Part shown: piece by piece, positions 33,886-46,865 of the stretch
Position numbering within the stretch: position 1 is the stretch's first letter
Layout: each line of letters opens with the position of its first letter
Source: Zingiber officinale
Lineage: Eukaryota > Streptophyta > Magnoliopsida > Zingiberales > Zingiberaceae
Direction: 5' to 3'
Assembly: GCF_018446385.1 (NCBI RefSeq)
Contig: NC_056001.1
Coordinates: 109,656,436-109,720,435 of the forward strand
Length of the DNA: 64,000 nucleotides
Made by a program: the position numbers and the translations under genes
The notes under the pieces: model-generated
What the model was told of the DNA's origin: nothing
Database searches by the model: none
Seen by the model: the letters and a program-made list of their open reading frames with translations, nothing else

Positions 33886-34370
33886 TAAGGATGTAATCGA
33901 ACTGAACTCTTGAATGTTTGAGTTTGACTTATTTATAATCGAGCCGAACTCGAACTTTATTTAACGAATATATTCATGGCTCATAAACTTATTCGAGCTT
34001 TTATCAATCTTAAACGAGTTTAATAAATATAAATTATAAATTTAAATATTCATTAAAACTTAAATTATATATTTTAAAAAAATTATAATATTCTTATTAA
34101 AATTTATAATTTTAATTAATAATAAATTTAATATATTTATCAATATATTTCATAAGTAGAATGTAAACTCTATAAATTTAATTTCAAATCTATTATTATT
34201 TTAATTTAAAATTTGATTCATGAATTTAACGAACATGCTCACGAGCTAACGAGCCGAATATTATGAAAGATGAGCTTGATTTATCTATTATAACGAGCCT
34301 CATTAAACGAGCTCAAACAAACTTTTATCGAATCGAACTTTATGAGCGACTTGGTTCATTTACACCCCCT
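33886..34370. mobile_element. Small inverted-repeat element present in spacers B and C only
   Basis: Left end TAAGGATGTAATCGAAC and, on the minus strand, AGGGGGTGTAAATGAACC. Spacer A has the uninterrupted site (CGACGAACTCAGTCTATC near 24277). The flanking GAA is duplicated. A 5'-truncated copy ends at about 44653. The 200-residue open frame that runs out of its right end (34263-34865) is not conserved. Confidence 0.72.
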
Positions 34371-37300
34371 GAACTCAATCTAACAAAAGCCCTGTATTGC
34401 AGGATGATTGGAACTTTGGAGAAGGGGTTGTCTCCACATTCTGAGAAGAATGCTAGGATCCATAGAGCTACACTTGAAATGTGGGTGCTCATTGGAATAG
34501 AGGTGTCCCATTGCAGCAGTATCCCACTACTGGGTTATCAAAGAATAGCGATAGCAGCTATGCATGCCATAGCAGCAGTAAGCACCCTGCGGGAATCATT
34601 CAGTTCAAAATGGATAATCCAATTGAATCAAAAATTTATTCTTCTATTTTACATTAACAAAATTGTACATTTGTTATTAAATTCCATTTTATACAATTTA
34701 AACCAAATTAAATTGACGCTTCACCAGATAATCCTAAGTGTTCATTTGTCAAATATATCACTTGCAGTTCTCATTGATCCACTAATCTATATTTATACAA
34801 TTCAAATAACTATACAAGAAGAATCTCAGGCAAACACTACTTTACATACATGTAAGAATTTGTAATTGACAACATTCAGAAATAGACTGTAATTTTTGTG
34901 TTAACAAACAAGGAAATTTAAGTAGGTGATAGGCTCTATCCACATAATAAGAGTGGCATTTTCAATGAAGCTCAACAAAGAAGCTTCTAACTAGCATGCT
35001 ATTCTCCATCAGCTTTCAATAGTATTAAGAGATGAGATAGGTTTAATCGAAGGAAAATGATTTCTAAGTGACATTGGCAGACGTCACTGTCAACCAAAAC
35101 TTTGTTGAAAGAAAACAAACAAAAAAACACTTTAAAAATTTTAAAATACAGTTTCTTCTACTTTGCAAGGAATTCAACTGGCAACTTCCTAAAATAGGTG
35201 CCTTGCAACTTGCAAGCCAATCAGGTACTAGATAAGAAATTTGGAAAAAAAACTAGTATCCTTATGTCTGTATTAGCAATTACATTTATAATTGGCCAAC
35301 AAGGAAAGTAATAAGTAAAGCATATCAGAAACTAGAACGAGGCAGGTGGATTATTCAACTAGTAACTAAGCAAGGAAATAAACTAAAAGTAAGTTTTAGA
35401 ATAACAAATATTATGAGTGTAACTTATAGACACGAAGATAAAGAATAAGTGACTAAAATCCTCACTCGATAAATATAAACTATTAAACTTAATCTATTAA
35501 GATAGAAATTCATCACCACACTAACCGACAACATGCAAACAAAGATCCAATCATGTCATGGAATCTAAAACTCGACAATCAAACTTAAAAATCTTTTACG
35601 ATTCTCAAGCATTATGAAGGAACGACAGGGAAATGCAAACAAAAACAACACAAAGTGCAGACAAGACCAATCAAAGTGCAAAGCAAGAAAGCAAAGCAAA
35701 CACAAACAAAAGATAAAGAAAAGAAATGAGCAGAATTTCTGGCGATTGAAGGTGTTTCAATAATAGCATCTAGGCTGGGAGTGGGATGGTCCGAGTAGAA
35801 ATGAGAACTTTCTTCATTTGATCAACATAGTTAAGTGTCGCTCCCTCCATCGTCTCCACTAAAGTTCTTCATGTGGTTGGAGACGGTGCGTCCACTCCAG
35901 AGGTCGAATGATTCAAGTAGAGTATTATCGCTCCCTGCATCATCATCTCCATGAAGATTCTTCTAGCTAGTTGGAGATAGTTCAGTTGTAAATCCAATCC
36001 AATAGTGAAATTATTGCAGTTGAAATCAAGACCGCTCCCCCTCCATTTTTCCTTTGAAGACACTTTGCTTGTAAAATTCAATCCGATGGTGGAATAATTG
36101 TATTGGAAGAGGGTAGTGTAGGAAATGTATTAATGGCGAGGAATTCTAGTTCTGAGATCCCTACAAAAATTTATGGATCTATGCTAGTTGCCTCAAGAGT
36201 CTGAAATTTTAAAAACTTTTTAAGTATTGCTTGAATGCTTCAAACTAAAAACTTAGGGCACATTTGGACTCCAAGGCACTGCAAAAACCTACTAAACTTG
36301 GAATGGATAACTAAAAACTTAGGGCACATTTGGACTCCAAGGCACTGCAAAAACCTACTAAACTTGGAATGGATCTAATCAAAGTTTGTTAGCTCTATCA
36401 ATGAGTTTGACCGAAGCCTAGACCTATCAAATTTGAATTTCTAAAAAATTGACATGTAGGAAGAGGGTAATATTGGGAAGGTATTTGTGGTGTGGAATCA
36501 TAGTTTTGCAACCCCAACAAGAACTTATGGTTTTGTGCCAGTTGCCTCAAAGCTTGAAATTTTAAAAACCTTTTGAGCACTACTAAGAATGTCTTCAAGC
36601 TAATAACTCATGACATAGTACTCTGGGATACTATAGACACTTATTAAACTTGGAATGAGTTCAATCAGATCTTGCTAGATTCATCAATGAATTTTGACTG
36701 AAGCCTATTGATGGACATAGAGGTTTTGAATTTCTAAAAAACTGACATGTCTTGGAAGAGGATAGTATCGAGAAAGGAATTTATGCTATGAAATCTTATT
36801 TCAAAGACTCATACAAGAATTTATGAGTCCGTGCTAGCTGTCTCAAAGTCTATGAATAGTATTGCTACAGGGTTGTTGATTTCTTGCAATCAGCACCAAG
36901 GTGATACTGGTTTCAAGAAATCAACACTAAGATAATGCTAGTTTCAAGAAATCAACACTAGGTAATTTATTTTTTAATTTTAATTTTTTAATTTTAATTT
37001 TTAATTTTTAATTTTTAAAATTTTATTCCATTTTTTCTCATGTAATTAGATATTTTTAAAAAGATAAAATAAATATTTTTACTTTTATTAAAGTTCCTTT
37101 AATTTTTATAATTTTTTATTAACCTTTTTTATTTTAAATTATTTTTAATTTTGATTAAAATTTTAAATTTTTTAAAAAATATTTATACATTTAGGAGAAA
37201 ATCATGAATTAATGATATATTTTTTTTTAAAAAAAAAAAGAAGACTTTTTTAAGGCTACAATCACTTTTGTATGAAACTATAATTTTTTTTTTGTTTGGT

Positions 37301-37378
37301 ACAGTTTAAATATAAAAAAAAAAAAATTTAAAGGTTGAAAGACTTGAGGGGTATAATCGAAAATAAGTATGCTCTTTG

Positions 37379-37937
37379 CAGGGGCAGAGCTAGGATATTG
37401 GTTCGATATTGGTAATTTATGACTACCGCCGACAAGCATGTTGTGGAGGGCACGCCCCTCGGTCCAATTTCGAAGCAGGCCCAATAATAGTGCCAAAGTT
37501 GAAGTTCTTCACTTCACAGGTCGCAACGTCATTGCCTGGTGGGGCAGCGACCGCCTCCAATTCACAAATCACAACAAGGCCACAGATCAAACATCTATAA
37601 TCAAGATTTAGCCATTAAATCCAAATTGAAAGTAAATTTCAAAAGAATAAAGAGGCCAGCGTCGCATTTTTTTCGGAACAAGGAAAAGAAGGTTTACGGA
37701 ATTAGGGTTATCTTTGACTGAGCTTCCTTGCTGCAGAGGAAGTAGGCACATAACTTGTTGTGGAGTGTGGATTGCGGAGGTCGGAGGGTGTGCAGAGGCC
37801 TGAGAGTGTGCGAAGGGCGAAGCGAGAGCAAGGTGTGTGCGGGACAAAGTTTAATTAGGACTATGTAATAATATGTATGTAAATATATACTTTGTCCGGG
37901 CCTAGATTGGGCACAGTAGGCCCGTGCTTCGCCCATG
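37379..37937. mobile_element. hAT-like MITE, copy B
   Basis: Flanked by GCTCTTTG (37371-37378) and GCCCTTTG (37938-37945), 7 of 8 bases alike. The left end is CAGGGGCAGAGC and the right end on the minus strand CATGGGCGAAGC. 559 bp, non-coding. Orthologous to copies A and C. Confidence 0.78.
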
Positions 37938-38395
37938 GCCCTTTGGGCAATATGAAATTTAAGTGTGCATTTTGAGAATTCAACAATTTTAAGAGTGTCC
38001 TCTTAGAAATTGTGATTTTTTTTTCATCTAGATATGGAGGCCATCAACCCTACTAGTCCTAGAAGTAGATGATCTTCCTCCTACCCACCAGGTAAATTCG
38101 AAAGCACAATAGCTTCTCACCTAATAGTTGGTTTTGTGCCGAGTTTATTACACTACGGGAGTAATTTACAATGGCTATCGAAAGAAACTACTGGGTGTAC
38201 AATAGTTTCACATTTTTTTAATAATCCAGGAGTTTGGCTATTGCGACCCAACTAATCCTGAAGGTGGATGACTTGTCCTAGCAAACCACCCACCAAGCAA
38301 ATCCAAAAGCGTGCACAACTCCTTGCTTAACAAGCAACTTTCCAACTTTTCTATCTCACTAGAGAAGAATATTTTGCAATGCGCCGTAACTGAGA

Positions 38396-39292
38396 TGTTG
38401 GATACAAACAATCTGTTACCGGAGATATACAAGGTATTAGCTGAATTTAAACTACTCCGAATTAAATTCAACTTACAGCCGAGATGACCTGAGCAGATAA
38501 TCTCAGGCTACGAGCAGGAGTTGGATTTTGCTACGAGCCGAAGAATTGTCGAGCAAGAAGATCGGCTGAGCCGCTAGTCTGTGTTACCGAGCGGGCGAAT
38601 CGGCCGAAAGGGCAGGTCAGCCAAGTAGAGGGCAGATTGGCCAAGCAAGAGATCTATGTTGCCGAGTGGGCGGATCGGCCAAGAGGGCGGGTCAACCAAG
38701 AGGACGGGTCGGCCTAGAGGAGGGCAGATCGGCCGAGCGGGCAAGTCGACCACGCAGAGGGCAGATCAGCCAAGAGGAGGGCGGATCGGCCGAGCGGGCG
38801 GATCGGCCGAGCGGGTCTCCTTATATAGAAGCTTAGATCAACGGCAACGTTAATGGTCGATTAATGATCATTACTAGCCGAGCAGTGAAACGTCTACTGT
38901 TTCACTAATTATTACTCGAACGTTTAGATTCAGCATTAATCTCAAACTTAATGCATCCGTTACACAGCAGCAAAAGGTTTACGTGGCAAAACGTTAGTTG
39001 TCCCACTTGGGTGAATTTTGCCCCGACCGGTTTGGCATTCAGCGCACGCAGGTCGTGCCCGCACACGAATCAACATGGTTCAATGCAATTCGGGACCTGG
39101 ATTTGCACCCGCCACTCCCGCGCACCCACGCATGAGAGAGAGTCTCTCCCAATACATTTGTTCACATCCTCAATACATGTGAATCAATATAAACCAACCA
39201 ATAAGCCTTGAAGCTCCCAATGTGGGGCTAAAGTCCCATTCACAATGAAGCTTCTCTCTTCTTCCACCTCTTCTCCATTCACATATTTAACA
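38396..39292 (+). mobile_element. Solo LTR with GC-rich minisatellite, spacer B
   Basis: 897 bp beginning TGTTGGATACAAAC and ending ATATTTAACA, with TGAGA directly duplicated at 38391-38395 and 39293-39297. Spacer A keeps the empty site. The interior (38560-38815) is a minisatellite of GATCGGCCGAGCGGGC-type units, followed by a TATA-like CTTATATAGAAG near 38820 that suggests plus orientation. There is no internal retroelement sequence, so it is the product of LTR-LTR recombination. Confidence 0.9.
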
Positions 39293-41562
39293 TGAGATTG
39301 AATCATGGATGCTTGAGTAACCCACTAAACACCTTGTCGCTCTGCACCATTTCCCAAGGGGATTGTATCTCGATCAAGTTGATCAACTCGCCTCATTTTG
39401 GTCATCACCACTAACGTATTTGCTAGTAACCAAATACCTCTCTTTAGGTACTATAACCTTTGATTTAATGTAAGCATTGACACATTTTCTTCAAATAAGT
39501 GATCTTGAAATTATTGTCAAGATTACTTTTCTCTTTAAGATAATATAATAACTTTGGATTTACACAATCTATTATTTAGATAAAAATGAAAAGAGCAAAT
39601 TGTACAAATCTTTAAAAGAATATCTTTTTTCAAAAAAACACAAAAGAGCGTTCTATAAATATTTTATACCCAAAATATATTTAAGCAGCTATTGAGTAAC
39701 GACTACAATATATAATAGATACCTAATAGTTCCTACAATGTGAAAAATATATTATTTCATTTTAATCAAAATTACTTATACACAAAGTACTATTATATCA
39801 AAATAGTATTTCCAAACTTGATCAAAATTATTTAAACTTCATCAAGATCATTTTAAATTAGTCAAAATCATTTTAAAATAGTTGTATTAGCTAAATCCTA
39901 AATTCTAAACCTTAAAATCTTGTGTAAAATCCTAAACCTTGAGCATTATTATTTCAAAATAATCTTTACTAACCTAATTAAAATCGTTCAAACTTTATTA
40001 AAATCATTTTAAATTGGTCAAAATTACTTTTAAATAATTGTACAAACTACTACTATATAGTCATAGAAGTTACTACTATATAGTTGTAGAAACTACTAAA
40101 TATATGCTCCATAGTTATAGAAGCTACTAAATAATTCCTACACAATTATAGGTAAACTCCAAACCTTAAACCCTAAAATTTTGAATTGTAAATCCTATTA
40201 TATCAAAAGTATTCTTAACAACTTGATCAAAATTATTTAAATTTCATCAAAATCACTTTAAACCAATTATAAAAATTATTAGATAACTATCATACAATTG
40301 TAGAAGCTACCATTTCAATAGTATCATATTAATTATTATACGTTTTAACAGCTATAGAATAGTTGGAACACATGGAAGCAAGCAGTAGGACTGCTATAAC
40401 AACACTAAGAATATTCTCGAAAATTGGAACGTCCTCTTGATATATTTTTTTTAAAAACACGTCTTCTTTTCTCTTTTCTTTTTTCTTTTTTTGATGATTT
40501 GCATAATTTGAAATACCCTTTTAATTTTTACCCTTTATTACTTCATATTCCAAGGCCCTAAAACACATAAGCCAATGACATACAAGAAAGCACATAACAC
40601 ACTAACACACAGATTACCGAGGAATATAAATCCAATCAAACAACTTATAAATAAGCACGTAAAATTAAAGAATTAAAGCAACAAAAGGTATAATGAGATA
40701 CATATTTGAAAATTAAGCAATAAGAGGTAAAACAGATCAAAGGGGCGGCTGTTAAGTATGAGATTAAGTCAACAACCAAAGCTGCCTTGGTGATTGCCTG
40801 AGCTTCTTTATATTTATAGTATAAGATCTTTAGATAATTTTGAATAATAATAATAAATAAGCTCTTTTTGGTCTGTATACTCCTCGCACATCAAGTTCTC
40901 ATGAATCCACTAATCTACATTTATCATACTTTACAATTCAAATTACTATACAAGAAAAATCTCAGGCAAACAGTGTTTCACATATATGTAAGAATTTGTA
41001 ATTGACAGCATTCAGAAATAGACTGTAATTTTCAATGAATTTGTTAACAAAAAGGAAATTTAAGTAGGTGTCAGACTCTATCCACATAATAAGAGTGACA
41101 TTTTCAATGAAGCTCAACAAAGAAGCTTCTAACTAGAACGCTATTCTCCTTCCGCTTTCAACAATATTAAGAGATGAGATAGGTTAAGTAGAAGGAAAGT
41201 GATTTCTTATTAACCTTGGCAGATGTCACTGTACCACACAACATGAATCAAACTTTGCTGAAAGAAAACAGGGTAAAAAATTGCTTTTTTTTTTTAAATT
41301 TTAAAGCACAGTTTCTTCTACCTTGCAAGGAATTCAACTGACAACTTCCTAAAATAGGTGCTTTGTAAGTCAATGAGGTACTAGAAAATAAATTTGGAAA
41401 AAAAAAACTAGTATCCTCATGTCTGTATTAGCAATTACATTTATAATTGGCAAACAAGGAAAGTAATAAGTAAAGCATATCAGAAACTAGAACGAGTTAT
41501 CCAAGAAAAAAATCATACCAAATAAACCCCTGTTGGATATTCCTCTCAAACTCAGCTACAAT

Positions 41563-42681
41563 TCACAAGACTTCAAGCAGTTTGGGTAATTTATCTTTAT
41601 AAGGGAGTACATACTTCTGCAAAAATTTTGGTCCCGGCGATGAGAAAAACGTAGATAACATCATCTGTGAAGTCCATAACCCTTCAGATTTTAAAATCTC
41701 CATCACATGAAATCGAGGAATTAACCTCTTTTCCAAACCTAATCGTAAAACCACTGCCTTCTTAGCAATGTCTAAAGGTGCCATTCCAACATCCTTAACT
41801 AAAAATTCCATCTTTCTCTGCAATACCTCTGTTGAAAGACATAAAAAAGTTGGATGCTTCTTGACTACAGAAACAAAATCCGAGTTCGACCAACCAAACC
41901 TGTTCATGATCTTTACATGGGCCTCAAATTTTTCCCTGCTGACCCCGTGCAGCACATCAAGAATCCAAAGGAACATTTTAGATTCACGGGGAATTCCAAT
42001 CCCCTCAGCTCTATCTACCAAAGCCCGGAGGGATTGAGGATTCTGCGCGATGAAGCTGGGGTGCCTTTTAATGACAAGGGAAATCCGGTCTTGAGGAATA
42101 CCACATTCATCCCGTAAGAAGTTCATGTTGGGGCGCACTACATTCTCAATGTTGCTGCTAAAAAACCATCCACACCTCCGGAGATTCTTGAGGAGGATCT
42201 CCTTCGATCCCAATAAGCTTTCCCAAACCTTAAATCGGAGGAGAAGCGGGATCTTGCTGTTGGAGACAATAGCGATAGGGTGCCGCCGAATGATATCGAT
42301 GATGTCGGACCCAGATAATCCCATGTCGCGCAAAATTTTAAACTTTGGAGCAAGGTTCGTCTCCACATCCCAGCCGAGCAATCCTGGTTTCCAAGCTATT
42401 ATCCTTCTCAGATTAGTATCATCAAGGCCCTGAGATCTGAAGAATCCAAGAACGGCGTCAGCCTTCTCTGTGGACTTAATACGAGGGCAAAACTTAGAGA
42501 CCTTGGAGGCATCGTCGGCGGAGAACCCGCATGTATTCATGAGGTATTCGACGATGAAGTGAGGATCGGGAGAAGCAGTGACGCCTGAGGAGGACACGGA
42601 AGTTCCGGTGGAGAAGAAGAGGACGCGACGGAGTTGCGTCGACGGAGGGAGCGCATGGCAGCGGACTAGGGAGCGAAGCAT
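41563..42681 (-). CDS. mTERF family protein, copy B
   Basis: 372 residues, intronless, same family and architecture as copy A: putative organelle presequence (residues 1-35), then mTERF repeats with HP-hydrophobic motifs (RRHPIAIVS, KRHPSFIAQ, KKHPTFLCL). The start ATG at 42679-42681 and the stop at 41563-41565 are conserved. It is about 96% identical to copy A overall but shares with copy C a Trp at residue 97, KRHP near 206 and the C-terminal KLLEVL. This mixed pattern fits gene conversion or unequal exchange among copies. The upstream flank is like copy A's; the downstream spacer is most like that of copy C. The frame is intact, so it is probably functional. Confidence 0.93.
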   Translation of the reverse strand: MLRSLVRCHALPPSTQLRRVLFFSTGTSVSSSGVTASPDPHFIVEYLMNTCGFSADDASKVSKFCPRIKSTEKADAVLGFFRSQGLDDTNLRRIIAWKPGLLGWDVETNLAPKFKILRDMGLSGSDIIDIIRRHPIAIVSNSKIPLLLRFKVWESLLGSKEILLKNLRRCGWFFSSNIENVVRPNMNFLRDECGIPQDRISLVIKRHPSFIAQNPQSLRALVDRAEGIGIPRESKMFLWILDVLHGVSREKFEAHVKIMNRFGWSNSDFVSVVKKHPTFLCLSTEVLQRKMEFLVKDVGMAPLDIAKKAVVLRLGLEKRLIPRFHVMEILKSEGLWTSQMMLSTFFSSPGPKFLQKYVLPYKDKLPKLLEVL

Positions 42682-44333
42682 CGCGTCGGCGCGCCGTCCG
42701 ACCAGAGAGCAAACTGTAAAACCCTACTTAAAACCCGCTTCGGGGACAACTTCGCATTTGCCCCCTGTATGTTTCCATATTCTTACATCTGTCCACAAAC
42801 TGGAAATCAAAATCAGATGGATTCCCAAAGAGCATCTTTGTTTTATTTGGGGATAAATAAGGCATGTAACAAAAAGGATATTGGACTTGGACTGTCCTCT
42901 ATGAGTTCTTCTTGTTTTATTTTAATGATCGATAGAAAATTTTACTGGAATCAGATCGGTCACCAAACCTAATCATTTTTTTTGTTTGATTTATGGATGA
43001 TTGAGATACCAGAAGCTTGTTGTCTTCAAAAATATATCACTTCTCCTGTTAGTTTATATTATTTTTTTAGCCGACGATTTTTAAATTGAAGTGATCTTCC
43101 ACTTGAATATATTTTTAATCCCAGTGAATTTTGGAAGAGAGACAATAATAACAAGATACATGTCCAGTTAATAATTGGAGTAAAAAATGATAAACTCAAC
43201 ATTTCATAATACTTTTACAATAATGAACAGTATACAAGATGGTATAGATTGTATGGACATTTTCAATGGAAATTTTTTAAGGTTTTTTAGGTTTCTCTTT
43301 TCTGTGAAAATTAAAAAGTTGGATTCGATTTTTTAAACCTAGCTTCTTAGGGCATCTCGAGCCCTAAATGAACTTTTTTTATAATTTTAATATATCACAT
43401 TAATATTATAAAAATTTATTAAAATATCTCAAATGATTAGAACTCTAAATAAAATTTTCTATGATCCAATTCATAATATGTAATTACATAGTTTCATGGA
43501 TATTACATTAATTTTAAGAAAAATAAATAAATTTAAACTTTTGCTCGCTCTTAAATCATAAACCTTAAATCTCATTTCTATAATAGTTCAAGCTTTTTTA
43601 TTAACCGATTTTAATTTTATAAACCTCTTAGGAACCTGATATTAGAGATGTCCTTATCTCTTTCTTCCTGTTGTGGTGGGATACAAAAAGAAACATCCTT
43701 TATTGCAAAAGCATTGGAGATGTCTTTAATCAGATCCTTTGCTATTAAATCTAGACATCCTGAAGGATGGATGGAGTCCAACTTTAGTTTAAGAGCATTT
43801 GTATTAATTTTCTTATCTAAAATACATAATTAAAGTAAAAAAGTATTTTATTAAATTTAAATATTTATTTTTCAATACATCATATATTATTTTTCCTATT
43901 TCTTCTCTCTCCTCTATAATATTTAGGGAATGAAATTCATTCCTTAAATTTAGAAAAGTATTATTCATAAATGCATAATTTAATAAATGAATAGAGTATT
44001 TGATGAATTTTTTTTTTTAACTATCCTATTCAAAATTTAAAAAAAAATTTTTGAATAAGATAACTGATATGGATACTCTAACCATCTGCAAGATTTTAAA
44101 TGCCATTAAATCTATCATCACTAAAGGCATCTCTAATGATTAAAATTCTACCAAAACTTTTTTTATAATTTCAATATGCTCCATCATGTCATATCAATAT
44201 TTTAAAACTCTATTAAAATACCTCCAATAGTTAAAGCTTTAAAAAAATTTTATGTGGTCCAATTCATAACATGACTACATACATATTACATCAATTAAAA
44301 AAAAAAATTTTAAATTTCGCTATTACGCTTAAA
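42682..44333. other. Upstream flank of mTERF gene B, no gene
   Basis: Homologous to 31602-33245. It contains the MITE at 43350-43653 and the start of a second MITE at 44125. It stops abruptly at about 44330, where it is fused to sequence equivalent to 34058 within the small element of spacer B. About 0.8 kb is missing, with the short homology AAACT at the junction. Confidence 0.75.
43350..43653. mobile_element. Tourist-like MITE upstream of gene B
   Basis: Same insertion as 32275-32562, with GGGCATCTCGAG at the left, TTA on both sides and small internal length differences. Confidence 0.62.
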
Positions 44334-45840
44334 CTTAAATTATATATTTAGAAAAAAATTCTAATATGCTTATTAAAATTTATCATTTTATTTAATAATA
44401 AATTTAATATATTTATCAATATATTTCATAAATAGAATGTAAAATCTATAAATTTAATTTCAAAACTATTATTATTTTAATTTAAAAGTTATTCATAAAC
44501 TTAACAAACATGTTCACGAACTACCAAGCTGAATATTATGAAATTTGAACTTGATTTATCTATTTCAACGAGCTTTATTAAACGAACTCAAATGAACTTT
44601 TATCAAATCGAGCTTCAAATAGCTCATGAATGGCTTGGTTCATTTACACCCTTGAACTCAATCTATCAAAAGCCCTGTATTACAGGATGATTGGAACTTT
44701 GGAGAATGGGTTGTCTCCACATTCTGAGAAGGATGCTAGGATCCATAGAGTTACACTTGAAATGTGGGTGCTCATTGCAATAGAGGTGTCCCATTGCAGC
44801 AGTATCCCACCGGGTTATCAAAGAATAGCGATAGCAGCTATGCATGCCACTGCAGCAGTAAGCACCCTGCGGGAATCATTCAGTTCAAAATGGATAATCC
44901 AATTGAATCAAAAATTTATTCTTCTATTTTACATTAACAAAATTGTACATTTGTGATTAAATTCCATTTTATACAATTTAAACCAAATTAAATTGATGCT
45001 TCAACAGATAATCCTAAGTGTTCATTATATTTGTCAGATATATCACTTGCAGTTCTCATTGATCCACTAATCTATATTTATACAATTCAAATAACTATAC
45101 AAGAAGAATCTCAGGCAAACAGTACTTTACATACATGTAAGAATTTGTAATTGACAACATTCAGAAATAGACTGTAATTTTTGTGTTAACAGACAAGGAA
45201 ATTTAAGTGGGTGATAGACTCTATCCACATAATAAGAGTGGCATTTTCAATGAAGCTCAACAAAGAAGCTTCTAACTAGCATGCTATTCTCCATCAGCTT
45301 TCAACAGTATTAAGAGATGAGATAGGTTTAATCGAAGGAAAATGATTTCTAAGTGACAATGGCAGACGTCACTGTCAACCAAAACTTTGTTGAAAGAAAA
45401 CAAACAAAAAAACACTTTTTAAAAATTTTAAAATACAATTTCTTTTACTTTGCAAGGAATTCAACTGGCAACTTCCTAAAATAGGTGCCTTGCAAGTCAA
45501 TCAGGTACTAGATAAGTAATTTGGAAAAAGATAAAATAAATATTTTTTACTTTTATTAAAGTTCCTTTAATTTTTATAATTTTTTATTAACCTTTTTTAT
45601 TTTAAATTATTTTTAATTTTGATTAAAATTTTAAATTTTTTAAAAAATATTTATACATTTAGGAGAAAATCATGAATTAATGGCATTTTTTTTTTAAAAA
45701 AAAGACTTTTTTAAGGCTACAATCACTTTTGTATGAAATTATAATTTTTTTTTGTTTGGTACAGTTTAAATATAAAAAAAAACAATTTTTTAAAGGTTGA
45801 AAGACTTGAGGGGTATAATCGAAAATAAGTGTGCTCTTTG

Positions 45841-46407
45841 CAGGGGCAGAGCTAGGATATTGGTTCGATGTTAGTAAATTATGACTACCGCCGACAAGCA
45901 TGTTGTGGAGGGCACGCCCCTCGGTCCAATTTCGAAGCAGGCCCAATAATAGTGCCAAAGTAGAAGTTCTTCACTTCACAGGTCGCAATGTCGTTGCCTG
46001 GTGGGGCAGCGGTCGACTCCAATTCACAAATCACAACAAGGCCGCAGATCAAACATCTATAATCAAGATATAGCCATTAAATCCAAATTGAAAGTAAATT
46101 TCAAAAGAATAAAGAGGCCAGCGTCGCATCTTTTTCGGAACAAGGAAAAGAAGGTTTAGGGAATTAGGGTTACCTTTGAGGCTTTGACTGAGCTTCCTTG
46201 CTGCGGAGGAAGTAGGCACGTAACTTGTTGTGGAGTGTGGACTGCGGAGGTCGGAGGGTGTGCGGAGGCCTAAGAGTGTGCGAAGGGCGAAGCGAGAGCA
46301 AGGTGTGTGCGGGACAAAGTTTAATTAGAACTATGTAATAATATGTATGTAAATATATACTTTGTCCGGGCCTAGATTGGGCACAGTAGGCCCGTGCTCC
46401 GCCCATG
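45841..46407. mobile_element. hAT-like MITE, copy C
   Basis: Flanked by GCTCTTTG (45833-45840) and GCCCTTTG (46408-46415). Ends CAGGGGCAGAGC and, on the minus strand, CATGGGCGGAGC match at 10 of 12 bases, the best-preserved termini of the three copies. 567 bp. Confidence 0.8.
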
Positions 46408-46865
46408 GCCCTTTGGGCAATATGAAATTTAAGTGTGCATTTTGAGAATTCAACAATTTTAAGAGTGTCCTCTTAGAAATTGTGATTTTTTTTTCATCTA
46501 GATATGGAGGCCATCAACCCTACTAGTCCTAGAAGTAGATGATCTTCCTCCTACCCACCAGGTAAATTCGAAAGCACAATAGCTTCTCACCTAACAGTTG
46601 GTTTTGTGCCGAGTTTATTACACTACGAGAGTAATTTACAATGAATATCGAAAGAAACTACTGGGTGTACAATAGTTTCACATTATTTTAATAATCTAGG
46701 AGTTTGGCTATTGCGATCCAACTAATCCTGAAGGTGGATGACTTGTCCTAGCAAACCACCCACCAAGCAAATCCAAAAGCGTGCACAACTCCTTGCTTAA
46801 CAAGCAACTTTCGAACTTTTCTATCTCACTAGAGAAGAATATCTTGCAATGCGCCGTAACTGAGA

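Larger units (their letters stand above)
34371..41562. repeat. Spacer B of the mTERF array
   Basis: Aligns end to end with spacer A (24290-30482). It carries the orphan mTERF downstream flank (34645-35340), tandem arrays (35840-36800), a hAT-like MITE, a solo LTR, AT-rich GCTACTAAAT-type sequence (39650-40400) and the true downstream flank of gene B. No coding sequence. Confidence 0.82.

Noticed and set aside
34263-34865. 200-codon plus-strand open frame
   Set aside because: It starts inside a small inverted-repeat element and runs into flank sequence. Equivalent regions in spacers A and C do not keep the frame or the start.
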